DNA from: Psychrobacter urativorans | GTDB taxonomy: Bacteria; Pseudomonadota; Gammaproteobacteria; Pseudomonadales; Moraxellaceae | NCBI RefSeq assembly: GCF_904846695.1 | Contig: NZ_CAJHBR010000001.1 | Coordinates: 310,001 to 374,000 of the forward strand | Length of the DNA: 64,000 nt | Direction of reading: 5' to 3' | In this document: positions 31,847-40,866 of the stretch, piece after piece | How the letters are laid out: every line of letters starts with the position of its first letter | How positions within the stretch are numbered: position 1 is the first letter of the stretch | Position numbers and translations under genes: made by a program | The notes under the pieces: generated by a model | Databases searched by the model: none | What the model was told of the DNA's origin: nothing | The model's input: the letters and a program-made list of their open reading frames with translations, nothing else

Positions 31847-32290
31847 ATGACTCTGTCACCAGTTACTTGTTTACCACGCTCAGCGGCTACGTTAGCTGTA
31901 CTAATGCTAACGATAACTGCACCACTTAGTGCTAGTGCAGGGTTTTTAGACAGCATATACGATGTCCAAAACACTATTAGCTCAATTGGACGCACGGCTG
32001 ATACGATTCGAGGTAGTAAGCAAGCGGTAAGTAACTTAGGGGAAGAAGTCGGTTTTATAGGTCAAGCATCACAAAATGCCAATAGCAAGTTGGAGTCTGG
32101 ATCTATGTTAGCAGGTAAGCTACAGAAGACTAACTTGTACTCGCAAGCTAACGGCTCGTCAAGTGCGGTCGCCGTATTGTCCCAAGATGATCCTATGGTT
32201 TATATGGGCAATGAGCAAAACGGTTATTACTATGTCCATAGCGATAAAGGCCAAGGCTGGGTCGCTAAGCCATTAGTAAACATACGATAG
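31847..32290 (+). CDS. Secreted SH3-domain protein
   Basis: 147 residues. A signal peptide (about 1-31, ending LSASA-G) is followed by a polar helical region and a C-terminal bacterial SH3 domain (about 90-147: KTNLYSQANGSSSAVAVLSQ, then VYMGNEQNGYYYVHSDKGQG and WVAKPLVNI). Such domains bind peptidoglycan or peptides in periplasmic proteins. GAGGA lies 7 bases before the ATG. Its role is unknown. Confidence 0.8.
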   Translation: MTLSPVTCLPRSAATLAVLMLTITAPLSASAGFLDSIYDVQNTISSIGRTADTIRGSKQAVSNLGEEVGFIGQASQNANSKLESGSMLAGKLQKTNLYSQANGSSSAVAVLSQDDPMVYMGNEQNGYYYVHSDKGQGWVAKPLVNIR

Positions 32291-32730
32291 AGATAGCAAT
32301 GTATGCTAAATCGTAGCTTTATAAAGGCTCTAGTAGTGAAGGAGTAAATTTTACCTAATCTGATTTTATAATTGAACACAGTCACCCTCGGGTGGCTATT
32401 TTTATGGCAATGATTTTATGCAAATTGCTTTGTAAACATTCTAAGCAGATAACAGATAGTTGTAAGGGTGAAATTATTAAAAAACTAAGCTTATGACGGT
32501 ATTATTTGCCGATGCGGATGAGCATTTTATACAACTGACTCAGTTCAAAATGCGTATTTTTTGCGTTAATGATATAAGGTTTCATGGTACACTTGTGCGA
32601 CAACAAAATTCAATATGCAACGGCGCATAAACAGTATTGTTGTGTATGGCAAGCCTCCTTTGGGCTAATCTCTTTAATATTTCCCTCTAGTAATATTTCT
32701 CATAAAAAATACTCTATATAGGACATAACT
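32291..32730. other. Region between the SH3-protein gene and glyA
   Basis: 440 bases holding a terminator (32380-32404) and the glyA promoter region. I looked for a glycine-type tandem riboswitch and found no matching conserved core. A TACACT word at 32588-32593 could be a -10 box but lacks a well-spaced -35. Confidence 0.4.
32380..32405 (+). terminator. Terminator of the SH3-protein gene
   Basis: AGTCACC pairs with GGTGGCT around a CTCG loop, followed by ATTTTTAT. Confidence 0.75.
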
Positions 32731-33987
32731 ATGTTTAAAGATATCTCTATAAAAGAATATGACCCAGCTCTTTCTGCTGCTATGGAAGCTGAAAGCGTAC
32801 GTCAAGAAAATCATATTGAGCTTATCGCTTCAGAGAACTATTGCTCACAAGCTGTAATGGAAGCCCAAGGTTCAGATCTTACCAATAAATACGCAGAAGG
32901 CTATCCAGGCAAGCGTTATTATGGTGGTTGTGAGCACGTAGATATCGTTGAGCAGTTAGCTATTGACCGTGCAAAACAGTTGTTCGGTGCTGAATACGTC
33001 AACGTGCAGCCACACTCAGGTAGCCAAGCCAACTCAGCAGTATTTTTAGCGCTTCTTGCTGCCAATGATACTATCTTAGGTATGAGCCTTGACGCTGGTG
33101 GTCACTTGACTCATGGTGCTCACATCAACTTCTCAGGTATCAACTACAATGCTGTGCAGTATGGCTTAGTTGAAGAGACTGGTCTTATTGATTATGACCA
33201 AGTTGACCGCTTAGCGCGTGAGCATAAGCCTAAAATGATTATTGCTGGTTTTTCAGCGTATTCACAAGTAGTCGATTGGCAGCGTTTCCGTGATATCGCT
33301 GATGAAGTTGGTGCTTACTTCTTAGTCGATATGGCTCACATCGCCGGTTTGGCTGCTACAGGCACTTATCCTAACCCAGTGCCGTTCGCTGACGTAGTGA
33401 CTAGTACTACTCACAAAACCTTACGTGGCCCACGCTCAGGCATCATCATGTCACGTGATGATAAGCTAGCTAAAAAAATCAACTCAGCAGTATTCCCAGG
33501 CAACCAAGGTGGCCCATTGATGCATGTTATCGCTGCCAAAGCGATTTGCTTCAAAGAAGCTTTGGAAGATAACTTTAAGACTTATCAGCAGCAAGTGATC
33601 AAAAACGCCAAAGCTATGGCGGCAGTCATTCAAGAGCGTGGCTATGAAATTATCTCTGGCGGTACTGAAAACCATCTAATGCTTATCAGCTTAGTTAAGC
33701 AAGAAATGACTGGTAAAGAGGCTGATAAATGGTTGGGTGATGCACACATTACGGTTAATAAAAACGCCGTACCTAACGATCCAAAATCTCCGTTCGTCAC
33801 TTCTGGTATTCGTATTGGTACTGGTGCGGTGACTACTCGTGGCTTCGATGAAGCAGACGTAAAAGAGTTAGCTGGCTGGATGTGTGACGTGCTCGACGCT
33901 CGTGGTGATGAAAAAGTACTAGCCGAAGTGCGTGCAAAGGTTGAAGCAATCTGCACGAAAAAACCGGTTTATGCTAAAAATCAGTAA
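32731..33987 (+). CDS. glyA: Serine hydroxymethyltransferase
   Basis: PLP enzyme interconverting serine and glycine with tetrahydrofolate, the main source of one-carbon units. 418 residues, standard length. Seen: [20 protein letters not shown] near 28, [15 protein letters not shown], the PLP-lysine motif [15 protein letters not shown] (Lys about 229), and [16 protein letters not shown] is 7 bases before the ATG. It stands alone between terminators. Confidence 0.97.
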   Translation: MFKDISIKEYDPALSAAMEAESVRQENHIELIASENYCSQAVMEAQGSDLTNKYAEGYPGKRYYGGCEHVDIVEQLAIDRAKQLFGAEYVNVQPHSGSQANSAVFLALLAANDTILGMSLDAGGHLTHGAHINFSGINYNAVQYGLVEETGLIDYDQVDRLAREHKPKMIIAGFSAYSQVVDWQRFRDIADEVGAYFLVDMAHIAGLAATGTYPNPVPFADVVTSTTHKTLRGPRSGIIMSRDDKLAKKINSAVFPGNQGGPLMHVIAAKAICFKEALEDNFKTYQQQVIKNAKAMAAVIQERGYEIISGGTENHLMLISLVKQEMTGKEADKWLGDAHITVNKNAVPNDPKSPFVTSGIRIGTGAVTTRGFDEADVKELAGWMCDVLDARGDEKVLAEVRAKVEAICTKKPVYAKNQ

Positions 33988-34042
33988 GCTTTAATTAGTG
34001 ACTGTTTGATTAATGACTATTTAATTGGTTATTAATAGTATT

Positions 34043-34079
34043 AAAAAAACCGCTTAGCTTTTTGCTAGGCGGTTTTTTT
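34043..34079 (+). terminator. Terminator of glyA
   Basis: Stem ACCGC-TT-AGC with GCT-A-GGCGGT, A-run before and T7 after, 56 bases after the glyA stop. Confidence 0.88.
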
Positions 34080-34181
34080 GTGGGTCGAAAATGTAGGTTT
34101 ATTTAGCATATCAATGCTAATCTTGCTCTTTGCGCATACACTATCAATACTTATCGTGGTTTTGATTTTCTAATCTTTGTT

Positions 34182-34212
34182 GGTGGGTTACGCTTCGCTA
34201 ACGCCACCCTAC
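34182..34212. repeat. GGTGGGTTACGCTTCGCTAA-type hairpin repeat
   Basis: GGTGG and GTTA pair with TAAC and CCACC around CGCTTCGC, followed by CTAC. This word is, to my knowledge, a common dispersed intergenic repeat in many proteobacterial genomes, usually near transposon-poor accessory spots. Confidence 0.6.
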
Positions 34213-34251
34213 AGTGTAATTCATGAAGTTTGAGCGTTTAGGGAGCAGTCA

Positions 34252-34749
34252 TTGTCAAATAATCTAAGTTTATTTGGGTCAGTATTCGTGGCGCTATTGC
34301 TTTCAGGTTGTGCCAGCCAAGCTTTAGAGACGCCTGTAGAGACACCTAAGATTGTGCAAACGGATGTGCCCCAACCTACACTCATTATTAAATCGGAACC
34401 AATAAAGCAACCCTTGCAAATCGCCACTTGGTCGCCAACCCCACTGATGGGTAGATTGACCGCCATGAACGCAGGCTATCTGCGCTCCTACCGAAACTGT
34501 CTGGTCTTAACTGATAGCAAGGACAGCTTACCAACGGACGAAAACAGTCTATTGCTGGTATTGGCCGATAAGTCCTTCTCTTGGGATGAGGGAGAACAAA
34601 CGCTAGTCTTTGAAGGTAAGCCTTATAAGCTAGGCGATGAGCTTTATCTTGGTGGCGGCTCGTTCAGTTATCCCATAGGTATTCTCACGGATGAGGTAGA
34701 AATCAATTGGAAACAGTGTGGTTTAAATCGAGGCTGGCTTGGCGGTTAG
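34252..34749 (+). CDS. Putative lipoprotein of unknown function
   Basis: 165 residues with a signal sequence and lipobox (ALLLSGC, Cys about 19), a Pro/Thr-rich linker, and a compact C-terminal part with Gly-rich LGDELYLGGGSFSYPIG and a conserved-looking Cys pair (YRNCLVL and WKQCGL) that could form a disulfide. The start is TTG 34252 with GGGAG 6 bases upstream; no ATG lies in a suitable place. I do not recognise a family. It follows a dispersed hairpin repeat and precedes an orphan TPR gene, suggesting an accessory locus. Confidence 0.7.
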   Translation: MSNNLSLFGSVFVALLLSGCASQALETPVETPKIVQTDVPQPTLIIKSEPIKQPLQIATWSPTPLMGRLTAMNAGYLRSYRNCLVLTDSKDSLPTDENSLLLVLADKSFSWDEGEQTLVFEGKPYKLGDELYLGGGSFSYPIGILTDEVEINWKQCGLNRGWLGG

Positions 34750-34810
34750 GTTAGGCCTTTTTTGCTGGCTCTAAGCAGGCAATGTTAAAAAATAGTAATA
34801 GGAATAGACC

Positions 34811-35941
34811 TTGGCGATGACACCAGATATCGATCAATTACTCAGTCAGTTAGCTGACTATCCTGACGATGACAAATTATTAGCCATTATTGCTTTATAT
34901 TATATGGAGCACCCAGACGGGGATAAAGATTTAGAGTATTTTGAGAGGGCTTATCAGGTAAATCCTTCGATAGAGAATACCCATAATCTAGCATTTTGGC
35001 TGCATCATGAATATGGTGAGCCCGAGCGTGGTTTGCTGCTACAAAAGCAGGTCATGAAGAGACAGCCGCAATCTTATTTGCCTTATATCAGCTATGCGCA
35101 GATGCTCTTAGCGCAAAATTATAATGAAGACGGGGTATTCACGCTTAGAGATGCTGAGCATCATGAAGAGGTCATCAGTACCTATCAGTTGGCCTTAGAT
35201 AAGATTGATAATATAGCGCCTAATTATCGCCAATCTCATTTAAACAAGAGGGTGTTTTTTTATAAAAATATGGCCTGCGCTTATGCGATGATAGATAACT
35301 TTGAGCAGGCATTTACTTATTTTGAGAGGGCTCAAACCTTAATTTCTGAGTTGCTTACGGGCGACTTTAGCAGTATTCCTGCTGCTATATTAGAAGAGAA
35401 GTACTATGAGATTTTACTCGATAAAGCTCGCTTATATATATTACTAGGCGATGATTCTAAGGCGCTAACCCTATTGAATGAGGCCAGATATCATGGGGAT
35501 TGCTGTAACTTAACAGTAGCCAGCCTATATAGTAGATTGGGCAGGTATAGCTTAGCCACCCAGTTAACTGAAAACGAGGCAGTTCATGAGTCTTGGGACT
35601 GGGTTTGGTATGCGGTTTATGAAAGTGATAGAGATAAATGGCGAAAAATTATGAGTGAAACATTGCAAAATGCGCAACAGTGTTTAGTAGAGAGCCAGTT
35701 AGAAGCTGAGCAATATCGCATAGAAAATAAACAACAATTGCTCAAGGAAAAACTGAATTTTATTGACCAACAGCAAGCCAAAATTAGTAGATTAGAGATG
35801 GTGTTGGCGGCGGACAATCACCCTAAACCGCAAGACGATATTAAACAAGAGATTCGCAGTATGTATTTTGGGTGTTTGTTATTTGGCTGTGAGCGTCATC
35901 GAGGCTTAATTGATGATAGCAATCTATACTATTGGCACTAA
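34811..35941 (+). CDS. TPR-like helical repeat protein of unknown function
   Basis: 376 residues of helical repeats (for example KDLEYFERAYQVNPSIENT near 38-56 and DNFEQAFTYFERAQTL near 163-178 and SKALTLLNEARYHGD near 218-232), followed by a coiled-coil-like segment (about 285-335) and a C-terminal tail ending YYWH. No signal peptide. TTG 34811 has AGGA 7 bases upstream; ATG 34817 is two codons later. Such proteins are scaffolds; the partner is unknown. It lies 61 bases after the lipoprotein gene and a MITE follows its stop codon by 13 bases. Confidence 0.7.
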   Translation: MAMTPDIDQLLSQLADYPDDDKLLAIIALYYMEHPDGDKDLEYFERAYQVNPSIENTHNLAFWLHHEYGEPERGLLLQKQVMKRQPQSYLPYISYAQMLLAQNYNEDGVFTLRDAEHHEEVISTYQLALDKIDNIAPNYRQSHLNKRVFFYKNMACAYAMIDNFEQAFTYFERAQTLISELLTGDFSSIPAAILEEKYYEILLDKARLYILLGDDSKALTLLNEARYHGDCCNLTVASLYSRLGRYSLATQLTENEAVHESWDWVWYAVYESDRDKWRKIMSETLQNAQQCLVESQLEAEQYRIENKQQLLKEKLNFIDQQQAKISRLEMVLAADNHPKPQDDIKQEIRSMYFGCLLFGCERHRGLIDDSNLYYWH

Positions 35942-35954
35942 GTCATAGGGTTTA

Positions 35955-36123
35955 GGGCGTGTCCTCAATTAACAACACTAGCGTATAATGGACTAAAACT
36001 GGCTATATTTTCGTCACTCTGCGAAAATTTCTAGACAATATGCTTATATTCTCTGCAAAATTTCCATGGACTGACAAAAATCTATCTCACTTTTAGCCTC
36101 ATGATTCAATTGAGGACACACCC
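35955..36123. mobile_element. 169-bp MITE with 16-bp terminal inverted repeats
   Basis: GGGCGTGTCCTCAATT (35955-35970) faces AATTGAGGACACACCC (36108-36123), one mismatch. Both ends are flanked by TA (35953-35954 and 36124-36125), as in a TA target duplication of IS630/Tc1-like or some IS5-group elements. The interior has no reading frame but holds repeated words (CTCTGCGAAAATTT and CTCTGCAAAATTT). No transposase is in the window, so it would be mobilised from elsewhere. Confidence 0.75.
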
Positions 36124-36199
36124 TAGTCATTAAGACCAGTCAACGCTTTTAAAACCTGTAAATCACTATAACCCTTCATTAATTATAAAAGGTCACTCC

Positions 36200-36958
36200 A
36201 TGACTCTTCGTATCCATGCCCTCTACCACGTTGATTTTGAAGATTTAGGCTATATCGGCCAGTGGGCTGACAGTCGGGGTCATCAGATAAATTACACCCG
36301 ATTTTATAATGGTGAGTCTCTGCCAGAGCCAGACGGCTTTGATTGGCTAATTATTATGGGCGGACCTATGAGTATTCATGATGAGGTGGACTATCCTTGG
36401 CTAGCCGATGAAAAGCATCTTATAGCTGCGAGTATTAGTGCAGGCAAGACCATCATCGGCTTTTGCCTTGGCGCACAGCTGATCGCAGACAGTTTAGGGG
36501 CGACTGTGCAGCCATCAGGGATTAAGGAGATTGGTTGGTTGCCTATCGAGCTAACCGAAGCGGGTAAGCAACATTGCTTATTGCAAGACCTACCGAAAGA
36601 GGCGTTCACAGTGTTTCATTGGCATGGCGATGGCTTTGCGTCTCCCAAAGGAGCTACGCCTATTGCGACTTCAAAAACTTGGGAGCATCAAGGGTTTACT
36701 TATCAGACGGCTTTGCACAAACAGCAAGGGACATGGTTAATGGGCTGGCAATGTCATTTTGAAGTGACGCCTGAGAGTATGGTGAAAATGGTCACTAATG
36801 GCCGTGACTATATTGCCGAGTCATTGACTGACAACCTTGATTCTGTACAGACGGCTGAAACGATATTGCAGTTGCGGCAGCAGCATATTGCTAGTAATAA
36901 TCACTGGTTATCGATGATGCTAGATAACATGGCTCAAGGTCAAAAACCTCATGAATAA
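36200..36958 (+). CDS. Class I glutamine amidotransferase-like protein
   Basis: 252 residues, a stand-alone GATase domain. Seen: LIIMGGPMSIHDEVDYPWL near residue 52, the nucleophile elbow IIGFCLGAQLIAD with Cys near 95, and a later H-F-E motif (GWQCHFEVTPESM, near 190) giving the His and Glu of the triad. FHWHGDGF is typical of the GuaA-like subgroup. Without an adjacent synthetase gene it may work as a hydrolase on gamma-glutamyl compounds. AAAGG lies 9 bases before the ATG. Starts 75 bases after the MITE, so the MITE may influence its promoter. Confidence 0.88.
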   Translation: MTLRIHALYHVDFEDLGYIGQWADSRGHQINYTRFYNGESLPEPDGFDWLIIMGGPMSIHDEVDYPWLADEKHLIAASISAGKTIIGFCLGAQLIADSLGATVQPSGIKEIGWLPIELTEAGKQHCLLQDLPKEAFTVFHWHGDGFASPKGATPIATSKTWEHQGFTYQTALHKQQGTWLMGWQCHFEVTPESMVKMVTNGRDYIAESLTDNLDSVQTAETILQLRQQHIASNNHWLSMMLDNMAQGQKPHE

Positions 36959-37040
36959 AACCGCAGTGAAATATTAGAGAATAACTAGAATCAAAGGCTG
37001 CTTAGTGATCCCCTATAACCATCCTTTGATTCTAACTAAA

Positions 37041-37066
37041 GTAAGGAATAAGGAATAAGGAATAAG
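37041..37066. repeat. Short tandem repeat (ggaataa)
   Basis: Three head-to-tail copies of a 7-base unit AAGGAAT/GGAATAA in the gap between the amidotransferase and barstar genes. No gene is visible in that gap. Confidence 0.7.
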
Positions 37067-37184
37067 GGTCAAAATATAAAAAACGCCAACATTCAGCTCA
37101 CGTATCTTAAAGGTTGATTAAAAACTAATTTTTAATACAGTTGGCACGGCACATCATATAAAATCTACGTAACCGATAAATATA

Positions 37185-37502
37185 TCAGCCAATAACCCAT
37201 AACTGCGGCTGCCCAAAGTCTCTATAAGCGTCCTCAACGATACTTTTAAACATATTGAAATCTTCGGTATTAATCTTCTCTATATCTGCTAAATCCAACT
37301 GCAAATATTTAATTCTACTATCTGTTAAGCAGTCCCATAGCGCATCCCAATTGTGACCGAAATAAGCGGGGAAATCGCCAGCTTTGGCTATGCTGGTTAA
37401 TAGCGTCTCCTTACTTAATTCATCTTCGATATTGATATTGATAGCTTGCTTAGGGATGCTATCGGCATCGTTTTTATTAACATAAATAATGGCTTGGCTC
37501 AT
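37185..37502 (-). CDS. Barstar family RNase inhibitor
   Basis: 105 residues, the size of barstar. The signature GDFPAYFGHNWDALWDCL (residues about 43-60) matches the barstar helix that plugs an RNase active site, and the acidic region TEDFNMFKSIVEDAYRDF follows. It lacks a signal peptide and should act in the cytoplasm. Its ATG starts one base after the stop of the upstream RNase-domain gene (stop 37504-37506), and its ribosome site (GAGGT) lies inside that gene's end, so expression is coupled. It most likely neutralises that partner. Confidence 0.9.
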   Translation of the reverse strand: MSQAIIYVNKNDADSIPKQAININIEDELSKETLLTSIAKAGDFPAYFGHNWDALWDCLTDSRIKYLQLDLADIEKINTEDFNMFKSIVEDAYRDFGQPQLWVIG

Positions 37503-37503
37503 A

Positions 37504-38313
37504 TCAGTCTACCTCAAGTTTACTAAAGCTGTTGTAATGGTCTAGAGTCAAGTAATAGACAGTTGGTGGATTGCCACCAGTGACGATACGTCGTGCGCCA
37601 CGATGAGATACACCGGGCGTGGGTACAGTATATTCCCGATAGTAGCCTGACGACTGCGAGGGTAGTTGGCCTTCTCGATTATAAAAGCTAGTGCCGTCCT
37701 TACTAGGGTAAGGGAAAGGCCCACCTTGTTTAATCAGGGCAATAGTACGATCTATCTGCGCATCGCCAGTGATAGATGTCGCGGTTGCTTCACCAGTGGG
37801 AGCGCTTGAAGTTTGCGAGCTAGTTGCTAAGTCATTGGCAAACAAGCTGGACTTTAAGTCGGCAAAGAAATAAACCGCCACAGCAATAATGGCGATCAAA
37901 CTAAATAGAGTCGATAACTTGCTTTTTTTATTAGGGTTAGCACGGTTGCTATTGCTATTGCTATTGCTATTGCTATTGCTATTGCTATTGCTATTGCTAT
38001 TGCTATTGCTATTGTTATTAGTGTTGTGCTGACGATTCGCATTAGCTTTTTTAGAGTTATGCTTTAGTGAATGATTGGTTGAATCTGATGCTGAGCTTTC
38101 AGCAATACTTAAGGCAATGGAAGTAACTTCAGTTGCTTGTAGCTGGTTTTTATCATTGCGTTCACTATTGAAATACACCCGTTGGCCTACAGTTATTGGC
38201 TGCGATAGTCGCACTTTACTGATATGAAAGAATACATCTTCGGGTTGATCATCAACATCGATAAAGCCATAACCTTGGCTTTGATTCCAGTGTTTAATTT
38301 CGCCACTCTGCAT
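37504..38313 (-). CDS. Cold-shock-domain / membrane helix / RNase Sa-like fusion protein
   Basis: 269 residues in three parts. Residues 1-66 are a cold-shock domain (IKHWNQSQGYGFIDVDD, then DVFFHISKV: RNP1 and RNP2 motifs). After a linker with (Ser-Asn)11 (about 102-123) comes one membrane helix (about 134-153) preceded by KKSKL. Residues about 185-269 resemble guanyl-specific RNases Sa/barnase: IKQGGPFPYPSKDGTSFYNR, YYREYTVPTPG with catalytic Glu (about 227), GARRIVTGG with Arg (about 241), and LTLDHYNSF with His (about 259). The positive-inside rule would put the RNase outside the cytoplasm. Barstar follows. Nucleic-acid binding and RNase activity are inferred. Confidence 0.85.
   Translation of the reverse strand: MQSGEIKHWNQSQGYGFIDVDDQPEDVFFHISKVRLSQPITVGQRVYFNSERNDKNQLQATEVTSIALSIAESSASDSTNHSLKHNSKKANANRQHNTNNNSNSNSNSNSNSNSNSNSNSNSNRANPNKKSKLSTLFSLIAIIAVAVYFFADLKSSLFANDLATSSQTSSAPTGEATATSITGDAQIDRTIALIKQGGPFPYPSKDGTSFYNREGQLPSQSSGYYREYTVPTPGVSHRGARRIVTGGNPPTVYYLTLDHYNSFSKLEVD
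37945..38016. repeat. Hexamer tandem repeat (attgct) in the RNase-fusion gene
   Basis: Ten perfect copies of ATTGCT (37951-38010) with a variant unit on each side, coding for Ser-Asn on the minus strand. Length changes keep the frame and alter only the linker. Confidence 0.92.
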
Positions 38314-38412
38314 AACTGCACTGCCTTAATAACTGTCTATGTTAAAGCAGTATATACAACATCATTAGCACTCACAAAACAAAAGCTAGTAGTAATGATG
38401 GTTCGTAAACAT

Positions 38413-38443
38413 AAAAAACGCCAGCAACAATACTGACGTTTTA
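38413..38443 (-). terminator. Terminator of proA
   Basis: Stem AACGTCAG / CTGGCGTT (one mismatch), followed on the minus strand by T6, downstream of the proA stop codon. Confidence 0.65.
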
Positions 38444-38504
38444 GTGGTTTGAGAGGATGAATATCATTAATGGTTATAAAAGCGATTAGCCATTATAAAA
38501 GTCA

Positions 38505-39806
38505 CTAAGCACGAGTCTCGCCGTGACCATAAACGATCCATTTTTGTGAAGTTAGTCCTTCGAGACCTACAGGACCACGGGCATGGATTTTATCGGTAGA
38601 GATACCAATCTCAGCACCCAGACCGTATTCAAAGCCATCAGCGAAACGGCTTGAAGCATTAATCATCACACTAGCTGAGTCCACTTCACGAATAAAGCGC
38701 TGTGACTTAGTATAGTTATCAGTGATGATGACATCGGTATGATGGCTACCATGAGTATTGATATGCTCAATGGCTTCGTCTAAGCCAGCAACTATTTTGA
38801 TCGCTAATATCGGTGCAAGGTATTCAGTATCCCAATCTTCAGCGGTTGCGGCCGATAGATGCCTAGCAAGCTTAGCATTGTCTTTTAATAGAGCATATGA
38901 CTGCTCATCAACACGCAATTGCATCGCCTCGTCCGCTGCAATAATCGCTTCAGCAATCTTAGGCAGCAGCTCTTCAGCGACAGCTGTATCTACTAATAAA
39001 GTCTCCATAGTGTTGCAAGTACCGTAACGATGGGTCTTAGCATTAACACTGACTTTTATCGCAATCTCGGCTTGGGCATCACTGTCGATATAAGTATGAC
39101 AGTTACCATCTAAATGCTTGATGACTGGTACTTTGGCATCGCGACTGATACGTTCAATCAAACCTTTACCACCACGGGGTACTATCACATCGACATAGGC
39201 AGTCATAGTGATCAATTCGCCGACCGCTGCACGATCAGTGGTCTGTAGTACTTGCACGCTATGCTCAGGAAGGTCAGCAGCTTTGAGACCTTGATGAATA
39301 CACTTAGCAATCGCTTGATTAGACTCAAAAGCTTCTGAGCCTCCACGTAGAATAATAGCGTTACCTGATTTTAAGGCTAGAGAGGCCGCTTCTAAAGTGA
39401 CGTTTGGACGTGACTCATAAATCATGCCCACTACCCCTAGTGGCACGCGCATCTTACCTAGATGGATACCTGAGGGCTGAAAAGTCATATCAGTGACCTC
39501 ACCGATTGGATCAGGCAAAGTCGAGACATCTTTTAGGCCTTGAAGCATGCCATTAAAGCGAGCATCGTTAAGCTCTAAGCGATCTAGAAGAGCGGCGTCT
39601 AAATTATTCTTTTGCCCATTATCCATATCTGTTTTATTAGCCGCCAGAATCTCTGACTTAGCAGTGACTAATTGATCATGAATAGCTATCAATGCAGCAT
39701 TTTTGTGACTAGTATTAGCAGCGGCAAGGGCGCGAGAGGCAGCACGTGCTTGTTTACCGACGCTTTGCATATAAGTAGCAATATCTGTAGTAATCGATTG
39801 AGTCAT
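38505..39806 (-). CDS. proA: Glutamate-5-semialdehyde dehydrogenase
   Basis: Second step of proline synthesis: reduces glutamyl-5-phosphate with NADPH. 433 residues. The aldehyde-dehydrogenase fold shows [30 protein letters not shown]-like [15 protein letters not shown], the catalytic Cys in [14 protein letters not shown], and [18 protein letters not shown] near the C-terminus. AAGGAAA lies 8 bases before the ATG. proB is not next to it in this window. Confidence 0.97.
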   Translation of the reverse strand: MTQSITTDIATYMQSVGKQARAASRALAAANTSHKNAALIAIHDQLVTAKSEILAANKTDMDNGQKNNLDAALLDRLELNDARFNGMLQGLKDVSTLPDPIGEVTDMTFQPSGIHLGKMRVPLGVVGMIYESRPNVTLEAASLALKSGNAIILRGGSEAFESNQAIAKCIHQGLKAADLPEHSVQVLQTTDRAAVGELITMTAYVDVIVPRGGKGLIERISRDAKVPVIKHLDGNCHTYIDSDAQAEIAIKVSVNAKTHRYGTCNTMETLLVDTAVAEELLPKIAEAIIAADEAMQLRVDEQSYALLKDNAKLARHLSAATAEDWDTEYLAPILAIKIVAGLDEAIEHINTHGSHHTDVIITDNYTKSQRFIREVDSASVMINASSRFADGFEYGLGAEIGISTDKIHARGPVGLEGLTSQKWIVYGHGETRA

Positions 39807-40236
39807 GTATTATTTTCCTTATGTTTATAAGATTTTTAAACCAGAGAAAGTAGCAAATGATTAGAGTGTTAAAGATACCAAATGGTAGCAAAAGCTGATA
39901 TAAATAGAAGTTTTAGGCCCTTTACTGCCTAACGCTATTTAACATAGAGCAGATTAAGGCGATAGTAAAGGCGAATTTAAGCATACTAAGTAGTAATGAT
40001 GGCCTGTTTGAGTAATGTTGGCTGAAGCGTATTGAGCATTTACAATTAAACTCTGCGCTAGTTGCATGGTCAACCTAGCCCAATAGTGTTACGTATTTTT
40101 AACACAAGTAGGGTGTAAATACTAAAGTAGTGCTTGCAAGTTGCCATTATAGTTACTATCAAATTATCCCTTATAACCGATAGTCTATTATCGTTATTTA
40201 TTGCTAGGTAGGGCATAGCCACTATGGAGAGCCAAG
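39807..40236. other. Gene-free region between proA and a small acidic-tail protein gene
   Basis: 430 bases, divergent promoters expected. No reading frame with protein features, no strong hairpin. Confidence 0.35.
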
Positions 40237-40557
40237 ATGGCCACGGAAGATAACAACTCTAGAAAACCAGCAATATCCAAAAAATGGCTATACGGCTCTT
40301 TGGCGGTAATTGCCCTGATTTTGGGGCTTTATTTAGATAATTCAGCGGTAGCTGCTGAATACAGGGCAGCCGTTAACTCAGTCACCCTAGTAAAGATTAA
40401 TCCGCAAGAGGGCCATTTAGATAGGGCCACTGCTAGCGAAGACAATGATTCTGATAGTGCTGACGATTTTGACAATAACAATGATAAAGAAAACAACAAC
40501 GATAAAGAAAACAACAACGACGTTGACTATTCTTTTGACGACGATATGGAAGACTGA
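40237..40557 (+). CDS. Small single-pass membrane protein with acidic Asn/Asp tail
   Basis: 106 residues. A Lys/Arg-rich N-terminus precedes one hydrophobic helix or uncleaved signal (about 18-33: WLYGSLAVIALILGLYL), a short periplasmic segment, and a strongly acidic tail (DNNNDKENNNDKENNNDVD then DDDMED) partly made of a duplicated 18-base unit. GGAG lies 7 bases before the ATG. No family recognised. The acidic tail could bind cations or a basic partner. Confidence 0.65.
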   Translation: MATEDNNSRKPAISKKWLYGSLAVIALILGLYLDNSAVAAEYRAAVNSVTLVKINPQEGHLDRATASEDNDSDSADDFDNNNDKENNNDKENNNDVDYSFDDDMED

Positions 40558-40866
40558 TTAATAGACGATATAGAAGACTAACTGACAATAGCAAAACTAT
40601 TTTCTACCGCTATTGTGCTAGACCTATGCTCTTTGAATAAAAGTCTCGAAAGCTTTAGCGGGCTGGCTACTATCTTAAAATCAGCGAAAAAAATAGTCTT
40701 TGTTAAAAAAGCCTCCGCTAAAAATAGACAATTACTGTAGTCGATTATTAAACATTGCTTAATAAACCTAACTTGTTGCACAGCTCATGATGCAAGCTAG
40801 TCGGAAAAGTTCAAACTACTATTATTTATTATCACAGTTTTTAATTTCACTAAAAAGGTAACTATT
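40558..40866. other. Gene-free gap
   Basis: 309 bases between two small genes in the same direction; A/T-rich, no gene or clear terminator seen. Confidence 0.35.

Noticed and set aside
32561..32593. TTGCGT/TACACT as glyA promoter
   Set aside because: Spacer of 21 bases is too long for a standard sigma-70 promoter; left uncalled.
32440..32730. Possible glycine riboswitch upstream of glyA
   Set aside because: No tandem aptamer core or strong stems seen; the stretch is A/T-rich.
37185..38313. Contact-dependent inhibition or polymorphic toxin cassette
   Set aside because: No secretion-linked N-terminal modules, orphan cassettes or two-partner secretion genes nearby; only the RNase and barstar pair is supported.
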